Shown one piece after another: positions 33,702 to 46,002 of a DNA stretch of 64,000 bases. Source of the DNA: Erpetoichthys calabaricus (lineage: Eukaryota > Chordata > Cladistia > Polypteriformes > Polypteridae); NCBI RefSeq assembly GCF_900747795.2, contig NC_041409.2, forward strand, positions 68,274,960-68,338,959. The letters are read 5' to 3'. Numbering within the stretch: the first letter of the stretch is position 1; the number at the start of each line of letters is the position of its first letter. The notes beneath the pieces are model-generated. The model saw only the letters and a list, made by a program, of their open reading frames with translations, did no database searches and had not been told where the DNA came from. A program made the position numbers and the translations under genes.

Positions 33702-34640
33702 CTCTAAACACACAGACATGAGGCAGATGGGGTTCTGGGCATTGGGGATATGAAAAATTATTTGTCTTGAATAATACAAGAAAAGGGAAGATCGAGGATG
33801 AGAACTCGAGAACATGCCATATTAAAAGTGCCCAACATTGCTGAGACCGATGAACTTCATTGTGAACTGAGGTCTGATCAAAAGAAATGAGGAGAAAATT
33901 GGCTGCTGCTCTTGGATTCAAGCGTGTTTGCCTGCTGACTGTGAAAGAATCAAGCAGGGTTAAGAGTGTAATTTAAAATCTTTCTTTTTTTTCTGTCTTT
34001 ATTTCACTTGCTTGAAGAATTGTTCTTCATTAGCTTTTCGTGATAGGGAGCTTTCCAATCAATGGAATTCAAAGACTTTCAAAGTTTTTCTATTTATTCT
34101 TAGCAGACTTTTTTCTTTTTTTGCTTTGTAACTTTTTGTTATACCCTTAAATGCTGTTACCTCAGTGATTGTTTTTACCTTTTTATTTATTCTTTAATTT
34201 TTACTCCAAAGGGAGAGTGGAGGTGTTGTATGCATTTGGATGTAATAAGAAAGTATTGTCTTTCACTCCTGCAAGTATGAGTTTTTGGAGAAACAAAGGG
34301 GGCAAACTGCTTTTCTTTATTTTTAAGAAACCTGGCTTCACAGTTGGAGCAGAAAAAAAAAACCTTTTTATAAAATGTGTTAACTTACAAAGGGCTCTCT
34401 TTCTTCTTGTAAATAATCAAAAACAACATATAGTGCATTGCCTGTAGAAATTGTATGTTTTCAGTTTTCTGGTTGGCATCTGGGAGAAAATAATTCACTT
34501 TAGAACGCATCGCCCATCTGTGTTCTGGTTGGCTTTTCTGTTTTTTGTTAGACACAAAATACGTATAACAGGTTTAGTGAGGGTCCAATCAGGTTGTGGT
34601 TAATTTTAATGCTAATAAACATGTACAGTTCAGATGTAAT
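33702..34640 (+). other. KLHL28: KLHL28 3' UTR, proximal part (predicted)
   Basis: The first AATAAA after the stop codon is at 34614-34619; another is at 34980-34985. Sequence to 34640 is U-rich and free of recognised repeats. The true end could be further downstream, since mammalian KLHL28 has a long 3' UTR. Confidence 0.5.
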
Positions 34641-35627
34641 ATATATGTGGCCACTATAACACAAATCCCATAATATTTTACAGGATTTAATTGTGAAGAT
34701 CAGATTCTTAGCTTATAGTTACTGTAGAGGGGACTTATAGGTACAATGATGCCATTTTGGTGCTATCATAGTATTCAGGATAATGCTGTTACTGATGTCT
34801 TTGCAGTAGAGCAGTGTGTCTGTGTGCATGAATTGTTTTGGTGTTACTGTCTTTTAAAAAATCAACGACACTTGTGAATATAATTTAACTATTCTGTGCT
34901 TTTCGTTAGTAGGAAAGTTTAAGTTAAGCAATTGATTTGAGTGAAATTGTTTATTTAAGGAAGCAGACTGGCGCCATGCAATAAAGCACAGTGCCTTAAA
35001 GGGGTCTGTTAATTTCTGCACTCCTGTGCCTCCCTAGGATTGACTTTTAATTAGGTTCTGGGTAGGATATTATAATCTACATTGTTATGTCTTCTTTTTT
35101 TTGATACAAGTCATAATTCTGGGAATGCATGTCCACCGAGTCTTTCTACACATTATCCAGTCATGTACTAAAAAACTCTGTTTGTTCTTTCCTAAAACAT
35201 TTTACTAGATTTCGTATTAGCAGGCTTTGTGTTAGCTGAATCTAAGATGATTCTGTTGTCTGATAACATAAGAAAGATGGATTTATTTTTCATTCACAAC
35301 AAGTATTTTCTTGTTATCTAAATAGTAGGCTAATGAGTACAAAAAACAGTTTTAGTAAGTTTTCCCATTGTCTTTTCTATTGACAGAAATACACTTAACC
35401 CATGTCCCTAAATGGACATATTAATAGACCTTTCTCAACTTGATTTCCACCCCCCTTTCTTTGGAAGTACAAAGTGCTTTAAAAATGCTGTGCCAGAAAT
35501 TCCCTTACTATAATTATCTACTTACCTAAATGCAGTAAGAGCAATGATTTACTATATAAATGTGGAAGATTCCCCATTGACTTCATTTAGTTTGTAAATG
35601 TGAAAAGCTGTCCTTTGGCTGGTACCA
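34641..35627. other. Downstream flank or distal 3' UTR
   Basis: No coding sequence or nameable repeat seen. It includes the second possible polyadenylation signal at 34980. Confidence 0.4.
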
Positions 35628-35785
35628 TAGGTTGAATATCCCTAATCAGAAATTCCAAAATCCTAAATGCTTAAAAATTTAAAACTTTCGGAGCATTCAC
35701 ATGATACCACTATGTTCCCTCTAATTTATTTATTTATGTGCAGATTTCAAATGGAATTAATTGGGCTCCTGAGGTTCCTGTAAAG

Positions 35786-36474
35786 CACAGGTATCAAACT
35801 CCAGGCCTGTAGGGCCGCAGTGGCTGCAAGTTTTCATTCTAACCCTTTTCCTAATCAGTGACCAGTTTTCACTGCTAATTCACTTTTTTCCCCTTTTATT
35901 TTAACAGCGATGTTAGAAGGATTCAGTCCTCTGAATTGATTTGTTTCCTCATTAAATGACAGCCAAACAGAAATGAGATGTGAAACGAGCCAACAGATGA
36001 CCAGTTTAAACTGGGGCTTCAAACTCCAACCAGTTTCTTTAATGAGAAGCCGATGCTTGCTTGCTGTTAATTACAACAACAACATTTATTTATATAGCAC
36101 ATTTTCATACAAAAAGTAGCTCAAAGTTAAACCCGTTATTTAATTCCACGGCTTGTTGCTGCTCTCGTTCTGCAACAGCAGACATTTCCAAAACTGTTGA
36201 TTTTCTGTTTTTTATAAGAACATCGTCATAGTGTTTTGAGATATTAACCTTACTGAGACCATCACCTTTCTTTATTTTCAGATATTGTGTGATGTGGCGG
36301 CTTGTTTTGTCTCATTATTGTTTGGCTGGTAATTAAGGAAAAAAACTAAAGGGCCTGAGTCAAGTTAATTAAAAGAAGTAATCAGCAGCAAAAATTGGTC
36401 ACTAATTAAGAAGATGGTTAGAATGAAAACCTGCAGCCACTGCGGCCCTCCAGGACTGGAGTTCGACACCCCTG
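35786..36474. mobile_element. hAT MITE with 8-bp target duplication
   Basis: The ends 'cacaggtatcaaactccag' and 'ctggagttcgacacccctg' are inverted repeats that continue into 'ggccgcagtggctgca' and its inverse. The flanks 'ctgtaaag' (35778-35785) and 'ccgtaaag' (36475-36482) are an 8-bp target duplication with one change, the size expected for hAT. The 689-bp body has no transposase and itself carries an L2-type tail at 36066-36128. Confidence 0.85.
36066..36128 (-). repeat. L2-type LINE/SINE tail inside the hAT MITE
   Basis: 'acaacaacaacatttattta' followed by 'tatagcacattttcatacaa' is the reverse complement of the L2-type 3' end seen at 24297-24375 and 28800-28863. Confidence 0.6.
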
Positions 36475-37284
36475 CCGTAAAGTAATGAGTGCCACAACGC
36501 ATCACCCGATCAGCTATTGGGGACAGGGGGTTATGAAGTGCCACAATTCTGGATTGATGCTACATAGCAGTTTCAGTATGCTGCATGTGGTTTTAGGAGC
36601 AAAACAATAACACCTGTGCTATGTGTTAATGGAGTGTCACTGCTTACAGTTAACAAAATCAGTTTCATTCTTTCTAGGTTGCTATATGAGTGCAGTAAAA
36701 TGTGCAATTATGTTAGGAGAACAGGACTGTGCTGTAATTAATTTTTATGTTGGCAAAAACTTGTCATGTTTTAGGTATGTGAACCCACAACATACGAAAA
36801 CTTTATGTAGCTTCTTGTCATTCAGTTACTGGCTTACAGCAGAGCTGGCCTGACTGAGCTGGAGCTTGGCTGAGATATTCGTAACCTGACAGCCAGGTCC
36901 CACAGAAGTAATAACAGATAACCAATATAAACTGATGAAAAACCAAACAATTTCCTTAGTGTAAATACGTAGAATTGACCCACTTAAAAGGGAACTAAAG
37001 TACAGTCTGCCTATTAATATAATCACTTTTAAAGTGTAATATGTTTGTCATATCAATTCACATTATAATAATGGATCAGTGATATGAATTATTCTTTGAG
37101 CAAAACGTCATTTTGTTGGTTTGGCTGCATTTCTCTACTTGATCAATAATGTCTCCAAAATATCTTATTATGTAAATGCAAATATTCAAAAATCCAAAAA
37201 TATCTGAAATTTAAAATACTTCTGGTTCCAGACATTTCAGATTAGGGTTTACTCAAAAAGTAAATACACCACTGCTAGTATAGG

Positions 37285-37935
37285 TTAACACGTTGTGGAA
37301 AGCATACCCCCAGACACAGACAGACAGACAGACACCAGAATGTCCAAAACACACTTCTTTTATTTTCCTACAGCACCACAATGCCTTCCTTCACCAACTC
37401 TTTCTTCTTCTCTTTCTCTTTCCTTCTCTTCTCACCTTCAACCTTCTCTCTCTCTCTTCTTCTTTCTTTCTTTCTCTTCTTCTTCTTCTACTCTTTCTCT
37501 TTCACCTTCGACCTCCTCTCGCCCTCCTTACAAGCTTCATCGTCGTCTTCTTCCTCCCAACTCTGGCTCTCTTAGTGGAGGGAGGCGGCCCCTTTTATTA
37601 CGACCCGGATGAGCCCCAGGTGCTTCCCCATGACATCCCTTCCTGGTGTGGCGGAAGTGTCAGGAGAGCACCTGGAAGTACACCGGGTGCCCTTGGGATT
37701 ACTTCCGGCAGCACTTCCTGGTGTGGCGGAAGTGCTGCCGTCCAGGACTCCCTAACTGTCCGGGCGCCCCCTGGCGGTGGCCACGTCTTCTCACAGTGGT
37801 GAGTGTCCTGGCTCCATTCCTGTGGCCCCCAATTAGGCCCGGGCGGCTGCCCTCTCGTGGCCGAGGAGAAGTATTGTCCAACTCGGGGACTGTCCAGGTG
37901 TCCTGGCCGGGCAGTGTCCCCGCTCATCCGTGACA
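37285..37935 (-). mobile_element. LTR-like fossil
   Basis: A GC-rich block on the - strand contains a TATA-like 'aataaaaggggccgc' and two copies of a 'cttccgccacaccaggaagt' motif. Pyrimidine-rich low-complexity sequence occupies 37385-37560 on the + strand. It shares 'gagccagagttgggagg' with 10045-10570. It probably derives from an LTR, without an attached internal region; no target duplication seen. Confidence 0.35.
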
Positions 37936-38177
37936 GCGTATTTTCTATACATACAACTGCACAAATTGAGATGCATTAAAAGCAAGTGAATAATCATAAG
38001 GCTGTCGCTGTATTAGCATTTAGTGATTTATGTGCCATCACATTTGTGACATACTGTATTTTACGCTGTATCACTGTCCTTAAATACAATATTTGCAAAA
38101 TTATTGATAATTGCATTAGGTCTCCTAATGGTAGTAAGTGAGAATTGTCAGCAAAATTATCAAGAGCATTTGGATTG

Positions 38178-38300
38178 TAACCAGGGATGCTCTGATCAGG
38201 TTTTTTTTTTTTTTAGGCTGATACCGATCACAGATTTCATTTTAATACTGATTCTGATTTTTTTTCTTTGTCTCTTTAAAAAAAAAAAAAAAACCTTTAC
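38178..38300 (+). mobile_element. hAT-type left-end fragment
   Basis: 'cagggatgctctgatcagg' followed by 'ggctgataccgatcacag' resembles the left end of a hAT family whose opposite end may be the fragment at 26883-26962. The rest is lost. Confidence 0.35.
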
Positions 38301-38799
38301 GCTCCTGCATAACCAGATGCATAGAAGCCTTGTGTCATATATTAAAGTGTATTTTATAACTAAACTGCAGACCTACAGGTGTTAACTGATTATTTTTTAT
38401 TAACAAAATGAAATGCTGTAGGCTTATTGTTCATTGACCATAAAAATACTAAAATAAATAAAATTTCCTGAAAATACATACTTTAACCAATAAAATATGT
38501 ACAAAAATATGTATCAATAATGCATATAGCATAAAAGAAAATAAAATGCTTGTTATAATTACAAGCTGTTATTTTGTTCTGCAATGTACCTTTTTGGAAA
38601 AAAGCTTAATTAAAAAAAAGTAGTTTTCACCATTTCTCTAACAACAATGTATCAGCTAGATGTTCGTAATTCTTGATGTGTAATTATAAATATGGATTAC
38701 CAATTTAATTATGTAGTACTTGTTTCTTACTGAAACATATGCTGTATGACACACAGCAACATATAATAAACACGGTACAAACACAGGACCAACTTGCTT

Positions 38800-38912
38800 A
38801 ACAGGTTTATAAATAAAAGATGTATTTTGCTGTTAAGCTAACAAGCCTAACATGTTTAACAGGTTTATAAGTAAAAGATACATTTTGATGTTAAGCTAAC
38901 AATCCTACACTT
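38800..38912 (+). repeat. 58-bp tandem duplication
   Basis: Two units starting 'aacaggtttataa' at 38800 and 38858 share 'gttaagctaacaa' and most other positions. Confidence 0.8.
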
Positions 38913-40452
38913 TATTACGCAGCGATTTCAAATTCTTCTTTATCTTTTCTTTTTCTCATTAAAAATGTAAACCGCAGCACTTATACAAAATACCCCTTCT
39001 TTGTTGATAAAGTTTTTTTCATTTAGAACACAATGCTTTAAGTTTCTTATACTAAGAATATCCACAATTCTACAAACACTTAATGTATTATTTTTTTTTC
39101 AATTAGACCAGGCTTCCAACAAATACAATTGACTTCAGAATTGTGAAATGTGGCATTCTTAAAATGGTTTTAGTTTTCCAAGAAACATCTCTTCACAAGA
39201 GCTGTCTCGTTTGCAGCTTGAGCTTTACATTCAGTCTTTATGTGACAATGGCAAGAGTAAGAATGAGAATTGTGAGAATTTTCTTTGCTTTCTTGTAATG
39301 CATGTTGATATGTTACTAACAAAATTAATTTCTTTTTAGTGGATATTTTAAAATAAATAATAGAAACTATTAAGCTTCTTAGCTTAAAATGTTAATGCAA
39401 CAAACTGATGTCTATGGGTTTCATCATTAGAAATTTTGTACTTTAAAAAGAAAAATAGTATCATTTTGAAGTGCTACTCAAAAATGACATTTATGTTTGA
39501 GAGGAGCACTAGTGATAAGGTCTGCAGTGTTTCAAATTGTGTTGCCTGTCAACATAACTACTTTTTAAAAGGCGGCTTTTGAACAGAAACTAATTGATTT
39601 TCTTTGGCCCTTTTTTATTTTATCTTCAAGCTGTGCCTGTAATTGGTACATTTTGTCTTTTTTCTGTGAAATACTTTATTTCTCTCACATGTTTGATTAA
39701 CTGTGATAATTTTCTTTGATAATTATCATTATTAAAATACATATATGTTACAAAAAATAATAATAATAAAAGTAACTGTTTGGGCACCAGGGGTGCTGCT
39801 GTCCATAGGTTGTACACCTTGCCGATGTAGCACAGTAATGTAATGAGTTGAAAGACACAAGTAGGATGACTTTTTTCCCAGTGAGTTGTGGCTTTGTGTC
39901 CTTTGCAACTGACCTTCCCTACTCTCCAGAAAATTTCCTGCATTTGTTTAATTTTTGTAATTGTGCCTCACATCTCTCTCCTGTGACACCGAGAAAGCAG
40001 ATCTTTCTAAACAACAGCGCCTACCCGTTATCCATTTCTATAACATTTTTTTTCTTTACCATTTACTGTTTACGATTTTGCTGTGACTGAAAGGAACAAA
40101 TGCTTGGTGCCTCCATATACCATGTATGTCATAACTACGTTGTTATTTTTGTGGAAGAGCTCTTTTTCATCATGTTTTTAACAAACCTTGCAATGCACTG
40201 TAATCAGCTTACGCTCCCAACCTTTCATAAACCTGTTCTTAATTTTTGACTCTCATTCTGAGGAGTAAAAGGCGTACTCCATCTTTGGTTTTCTTCCACA
40301 AACACCTGTGTCCACACTATTTGTGCTACTAGGTTCCATAGATATTTTGTCTACTACAGAAAATGTTCTTTGTAATAGCATCTTTATTTATCATTCAAAG
40401 AAGTAGCAAAATATTTTAATTGTTGGGATGAAAGGCTTCTAATCTAATCAAC

Positions 40453-40706
40453 TTGGGGTGGAGTGGTGGCTCTGAGGCTAAGGATCTGCGCTGGTATCCA
40501 GAAGGTTGCCGGTTCGAATCCCCGTCACTGCCAAAAGAGATCCTACTCTGCTGGGCCCTTGAGCAAGACCCTTAACCTGTAATTGCTCCAGGGGCGCTGT
40601 ACAATGGCTGACCCTGCGCTCTGACCCCAAGGGGTATGCGAAAACTAACAAATTTCTAATACGAGAAATCGTATAAGACGAAATAAAGAACAAAAAAAAA
40701 AAAAAA
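40453..40706 (+). repeat. tRNA-derived SINE, family C
   Basis: The head carries an A-box-like 'tggctctgaggctaagg' and B box 'ggttcgaatcc'. The conserved body includes 'gggcccttgagcaagaccct', 'ctccaggggcgctgtacaat' and 'ctgaccctgcgctctgaccc', followed by a poly-A end at 40692-40706. This body is a widespread fish SINE type. I found no clear target duplication. Confidence 0.85.
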
Positions 40707-43700
40707 CATAATAAGGGATGTCTTTTATATTCTAATTTTATCAAGCTTGAGTAGCACAGCTATGTTTTCCCCACATATGTAGCTATTTACTAATTTTGAA
40801 ATGTCTAGTCTTAAACAGTGAACCTTTCAATGGGGGATATCTAAAATAAAATATATACTCCAACTCTGTGTTGGTTTATTATCCAAAACATGGTATTCTG
40901 TCATTCCATACTGGTGACCATATAGTTGAGTGAGTTTTATTGCTTTAGTGTAGAAGCTGAAGAAGAATGTCTGTGCTACTCATTCTTTAATTCGATTTCT
41001 TGCATTTTTTGATTTTGCTATATTTGGTCTTCATGTTTGCCTAACCAAATCCTCTACTGAAAGACCTTCCTTTTATTTATGTATTGATGTCAAAATCTAA
41101 TATACCTGTATATTAGTATTAAATAGTGCAATAATTTTTGTACAGTTTTTCTATTTACCATTATTTATATGTAAGTGATATGAATGCATAGAATTATTGT
41201 ATGTAAAGTTTCTGAATTTCTTGTAAATATCTTAATTATATCTTGCTAAATAGGCTTGTGGAACCTAAATTTGTTCTTCCATGTGATAAAGAGAGAACCA
41301 AGAGAAAGAAATAAAATATTTTAGACTTTTTTATCATCTCGTTCCATATTGGTATAAAATGAAAGTTATTTTATTATTATGTAATGTAATTTTATATACC
41401 TGTATCAGTTCCATTTAAGGTCATGGGTTTGCTTTTTGGCTTATTTCCTATGTTTGGTAATTACCTATAAATTGAATAAATCCACTGGTCAATGTAGTGT
41501 TTTCCTTAGCAATAAGTGTTGGTTGGTTCATAGTGGGCCATGACAGAAGAAGTGACATTTTGTGGTTGGGTGGAAATGTCCCTAAAAAGACCACCGTGCT
41601 TTTGTTTTCCATAATTTAATTTACTTTCTAATTTTTGTAAAAATTGAATGTTTGTCTTATCTTTGCAAACAAGAACCTTTCAAGAATTGGTTCACTATTA
41701 TTATCTTTAAGGATGGCTGTGTTGTGTTTACATTTGACATGTAAATGATTTTGAGTTTGAAGCTATAAGTCTGTATTTGGATCACATTGTCTCAATGCCA
41801 CTATTGATAGGGCTATGGATTATTGAAAATGTTTCAAGCACTTGGCCCATATTCTGAGGTATAGACTTAATATGAAATTGTGTTGTTAGCATTAAAGACC
41901 CTAAAACATGCCCCCAAGAAACTGATCAAATCACACGAATTCTAAATACCATTGTTTTTTTTTTCATTAATTATTAATAGTTCAAAGCCTGTGTGGACTT
42001 GATATGTTGCAATACAATATAGATATACTCACTTCTGAGTTTTTGAGTTTTGGGTATGAGAATTATGTGATTTCTACACTTCTTTGTTTCTGTGTATTAC
42101 AAGGTCATAAGTGCAAACAGAAACCTGTCTCTAAATGTTCTACAAAAGTATAAATAGGCTTCGGGAGGGCTGCAAAGTAGACATTCAGTAAAGATATGTT
42201 TTGAATTAGCCTGTTAAAATTTGATTTAAAAATCTGTGCTAAATTCAATAGTCAGTAGCCCAAATAAAATATTAACTTATTATTAAATTAATATTGATTT
42301 TGAAATTTGGTTGTTTTTGTTATATTTAGAGCTCAATGTGAACAGGATTTGTAGATGACTCAAACTCTATGATGAACTCTTTTGAGGAATTTTTACTTGA
42401 AACTCACTTTATGGTTGGTGAATTCATACCACTAAAGTCATTTCTGTCATTAACGTGTTATCTATTATCTGTGAATTCTACATGAATTTAATTTTGTTTA
42501 TGGTATAGGGGTTACATGATTGCAGTTGTATGGGAAAATGTGATCCTTGTGCACTCCAGCTGTTTAATAGCAAAAATACTTTGATTGCTTTTTACACATA
42601 CTGTAATTGTATGGATTTAATATGTAAATAACCTTAAAGTGGGATTGTGAGAAATTAATATTTCTAAACAAATTACAATTTAAAATTTGGTAAAATAGTT
42701 GGTTATACTCTTATAGATCTGAAGGAGTACATCTTCAGTTCTGAACATAGATTTTGAACTTAATCATGACTATGCTTTAAAGTAAACATTGTAAGAAAAA
42801 TTATGCATTTATTTCTGAAGCCCATCCATTGTGTATATTTTAATAGGATTATTGTTAATACCATTTTTGTGTATTTTAGATTGTTTCACAATGAGGGCTT
42901 TAAAGGGGAAGAGGGGGTGTAGCCCATGTGCCTCATAGATTCCCGTTAAACACAGGTAAAAATTCTATTGTTCATATGTGAAGATAATATCTGACGTGCA
43001 TGTTAAAACATTAGAAAGAAGCAAATAGATTGTGTTGATGTATGTATATGTAACATCCCATTTTCTTAAGAAGGAACTTCCTTTTTGCCATCATGTTTTC
43101 ACCGAAGTGCTTACTGTATTTGTAAAAATAAATAAAGACATGAAGTATAAATACTGTATCACTAAAGGTTGTTTATGTGGATCCAGTTTGTGTGTGTGTG
43201 TGTGTGTGTGTATAAAGCTAATTATCATCCAGTTCCCCCAACTAAATGATAAACTTTACAAAATTGAAGGTACTGAAAAAGGCCAAGATGACTTTTCTAG
43301 ATAAAACATTCAAATGATTAACAGATATATCCACATACACTAATTTCATCAAGACTCAAATTTCTTTTTTTTTCTTTCAAGAATTTGTTATGCACTATTT
43401 TTTCAATTTCATTGAAATGTCAGTTCTTTTACAGAAAAATAATATTTCGAATAAATGTATGTAGTTTGCATAATGTTTAGTTCAGATTTGGGTTGTTCCG
43501 TGCTTAGGGTTGCCTCATGACTCCAGGGAACTTAATTCATCTGCTGGCCTGGTCACTCACTATCTGTGGTGTGTGTGTGTTTTCTGTTCTGCATTTGTGT
43601 ATTGAAATAATGCAGCTGCAAAAATGGTGGGAGAAATTCAAATGAAATTCTTAATAAGACCACAAAGAGACGGAAGGTGAATCTTAACAGATCCTAATAG

Positions 43701-44029
43701 ATGCAGTGGTCACTTGGTCAAGTCCTTTAATGTTTCAATCCCTGCTGGTGTTTAGTTTATGCCTGGTAAAAGGCATTTTAAATGTACAATACTTATTAAC
43801 ACCCAAGTCATTCAAAGTATTTTGCTCGATTTCATGCATATTTGACAGATTATGTTGAAAAACAAAATACTTCAGTCTCTTCATATTAATTTTGGAATCA
43901 AATGAATCAGTTGTTTGATTTAAAGAATGAAATGTGCTTGAGGGGCTACATGAAGTGATACCTCTCATGTCATTGACTGAAGGGTCGTTCTTGTAGATGT
44001 ACCCAATTTTATCTCGCCTTTAAGTTTGC

Positions 44030-44335
44030 TTACATGGTCCCTATAAAAAATATTCTCCCCTTGCTGTTTGCACATTTTATTGTTAAACAACATTGAACAA
44101 CAGTGCATTTATCCTGGCTTTTTGACACTGTTTAATGGAAGAAGACGTTTTAGGGTCAAAGTGAAAACAGATCTCCGCAGTTTGTTATCAATTTAGATTA
44201 GCTGATAGAGATCTGTTTTTAGTTTGTACATTAATGTATCATTATCTGTTGATCAGTGTCAAAACTCCACTGTCATTCAATGTCTTAAAACAATGAAAAG
44301 TGAAAACGTCTATGGGGGTGAATATTCTTATCACC
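44030..44335. mobile_element. Tc1-type MITE (ends only)
   Basis: The left half ('tccctataaaaaatattctc' to 'aaaacagatctccgca') and right half ('agagatctgttttta' to 'gggggtgaatattcttatc') are inverted relatives joined at about 44200. They have the subterminal phrases of a fish Tc1 family, such as 'gctttttgacactg'. The transposase is deleted. Confidence 0.5.
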
Positions 44336-45472
44336 AATGTGTCTCAGCATGTTCAGAGTTTGATTGAAAAAAACTATTGAAAACTTTGTGGGAAGGGAAA
44401 CATATTCAGTTTCTTTTTATCAGTCATTTTAAGGGAAAACAGAATGTCAGGAGTCACTCACCTCAACTCATTTCAATTAATATTAGTAGCCCCTCTTGTT
44501 AAAAGTAATTCAGATCAATAATGCCATCTAAAAGTACTCGCCAGACTTTATTTCCAATTTATAAAAGTACAGCACCGCACATTAAATAGAAGCACAACTT
44601 TATTTTAACTACATATTTCCCTGCACCCTAATTTTATTGCCATTGAAAATGTATGGTGTTTGTTCTGAGGTCAGTTAGATACAACAGGAAGATAAAAAAG
44701 ACAAATTCAGATACACCCAATGTGTTTCGTTTTATTGAGAGGACCGAATGAGGCCGGAGTAGTCCACAGCAGTCTCAAGCATCCATTTCCACATGGGACA
44801 GGTTGGAGTGGTTCTGGTGCATAAACCGCAAGTCCTGTGGAGCCTGAGCTTGTCAGGGGCCATATTTGCCAGTGCTGTCTGTGTGCACTAAAGTAACTCT
44901 TGCCTTAAAGGAGTAAACATGACTGCAAAAATCTTTTTATGTGAGAATATTTTTTAAAAGAACTGGATGATAATTTTTTAAGATTTGCCTTAATATTTCC
45001 TCCTCTTTTTTGTTTTTCCCCCAACATGGCTTGTTGGTGAGAGTGTGCCAAATAGTGGGCTTTGCTTTGGCTCTCCAACAGTGGGGTGTTTACGATTGCT
45101 GAGGTTTTCGTTTCCGTTTCCAGTGTGCTTTTTTACCGTTTGCACAATGCAGTTGTATGTTGTGTCAGTTTAATGGACTCCAGCTTGATTCTTTGCTTTA
45201 CCAACACTGTCCACCTTGGTCGTTCTCATGTTATGCAACTTAAATGTTGCAATGTATATTCATTGTTTAGAGGTTTGAAAAGCGCTGTGTGTAGATTTAT
45301 ATGCTTCTTGTGACAAATGCAAAGCAAATTACTGTTTTAAAGAACATTTCTTTGAATGTGTGACTTTTCCTATAATAAATGCAAAAATATTTTTAATTTT
45401 ATTGTTTTTGTTGCTTATGTTTCAGTATTTTATGCAATGGAAATACTTAGGGGAAGTAAATTTAGAACCTGT
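44336..45472. other. Flank with possible transcript end
   Basis: No gene seen. The part 45000-45390 is unique-looking, U-rich on the + strand and ends with 'cctataataaatgc', an AATAAA signal near 45374. It could be the end of a long 3' UTR. Confidence 0.3.
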
Positions 45473-45484
45473 GGAGTACAAAAT

Positions 45485-45842
45485 CCATCCATCCATCCAT
45501 TTTCCAACCCGCTGAATCCTAACTACAGGGTCACGGGGGTCTGCCAGAGCCAATCCCAGCCAACACAGGGCACAAGGCAGGAACCAATCCCGGGCAGGGT
45601 GCCAACCCACTGCAGGACACACACAAACACACCCACACACCAAGCGCCAATTTAGAATCGCCAATCCACCTAACCTGCATGTCTTTGGACTGTGGGAGGA
45701 AACCGGAGCGCCCGGAGGAAACCCACACAGACACGGGGAGAACATGCAAACTCCACGCAGGGAGGACCCAGGAAGCGAACCCAGGTCCCCAGGTCTCCCA
45801 ACTGCGAGGCAGCAGTGCTACCCACTGCGCCACCGTGCCGCC
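45485..45842 (-). repeat. tRNA-derived SINE, family A, complete
   Basis: A perfect 12-bp target duplication 'ggagtacaaaat' flanks it (45473-45484 and 45843-45854). The B-box-like motif lies at 45771-45783 and the A-box-like region at about 45821-45832, both on the - strand. The short CCAT tail is at 45485-45500. It closely matches the copy at 27050-27429 and is a recent insertion. Confidence 0.93.
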
Positions 45843-46002
45843 GGAGTACAAAATAAGAATTTGAAAAAAAATAATAAATTGTCTGTTGCAGGAAGGCCTG
45901 TTTACCAGAGGTTTCTATTGCTTCCAATGGTACCTTCTTGAAAAATGTAATTGAAGTGAGTTTACCTTCTGCTACTGTAGCATATCTTTTACTATATTCC
46001 AT

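Larger units (their letters stand above)
35628..37257. mobile_element. Tigger-type MITE with MER2-like ends
   Basis: The left end 'ggttgaatatccctaatcag' with 'aattccaaaatcctaaatg' and the right end 'ggttccagacatttcagatt' with 'agggtttactcaa' are inverted relatives. They resemble the termini of mammalian MER2/Tigger2. Inner sequence such as 'cttattatgtaaatgcaaat' also fits. A hAT MITE (35786-36474) inserted near its left end. It is diverged and has no transposase. Confidence 0.5.
38301..44029. other. Repeat-poor AT-rich stretch
   Basis: Apart from a 58-bp tandem duplication (38800-38912) and one SINE (40453-40706), I recognise no mobile element here, in sharp contrast to the flanks. No open frame resembles a protein. 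Several AATAAA signals occur on the + strand (for example near 41470, 43127). It may be distal KLHL28 3' UTR, a non-coding RNA or plain intergenic DNA. Confidence 0.35.

Noticed and set aside
37293-37802. Leu/Phe/Ser-rich frames of up to 169 codons
   Set aside because: They translate a pyrimidine-rich low-complexity part of an LTR-like repeat.
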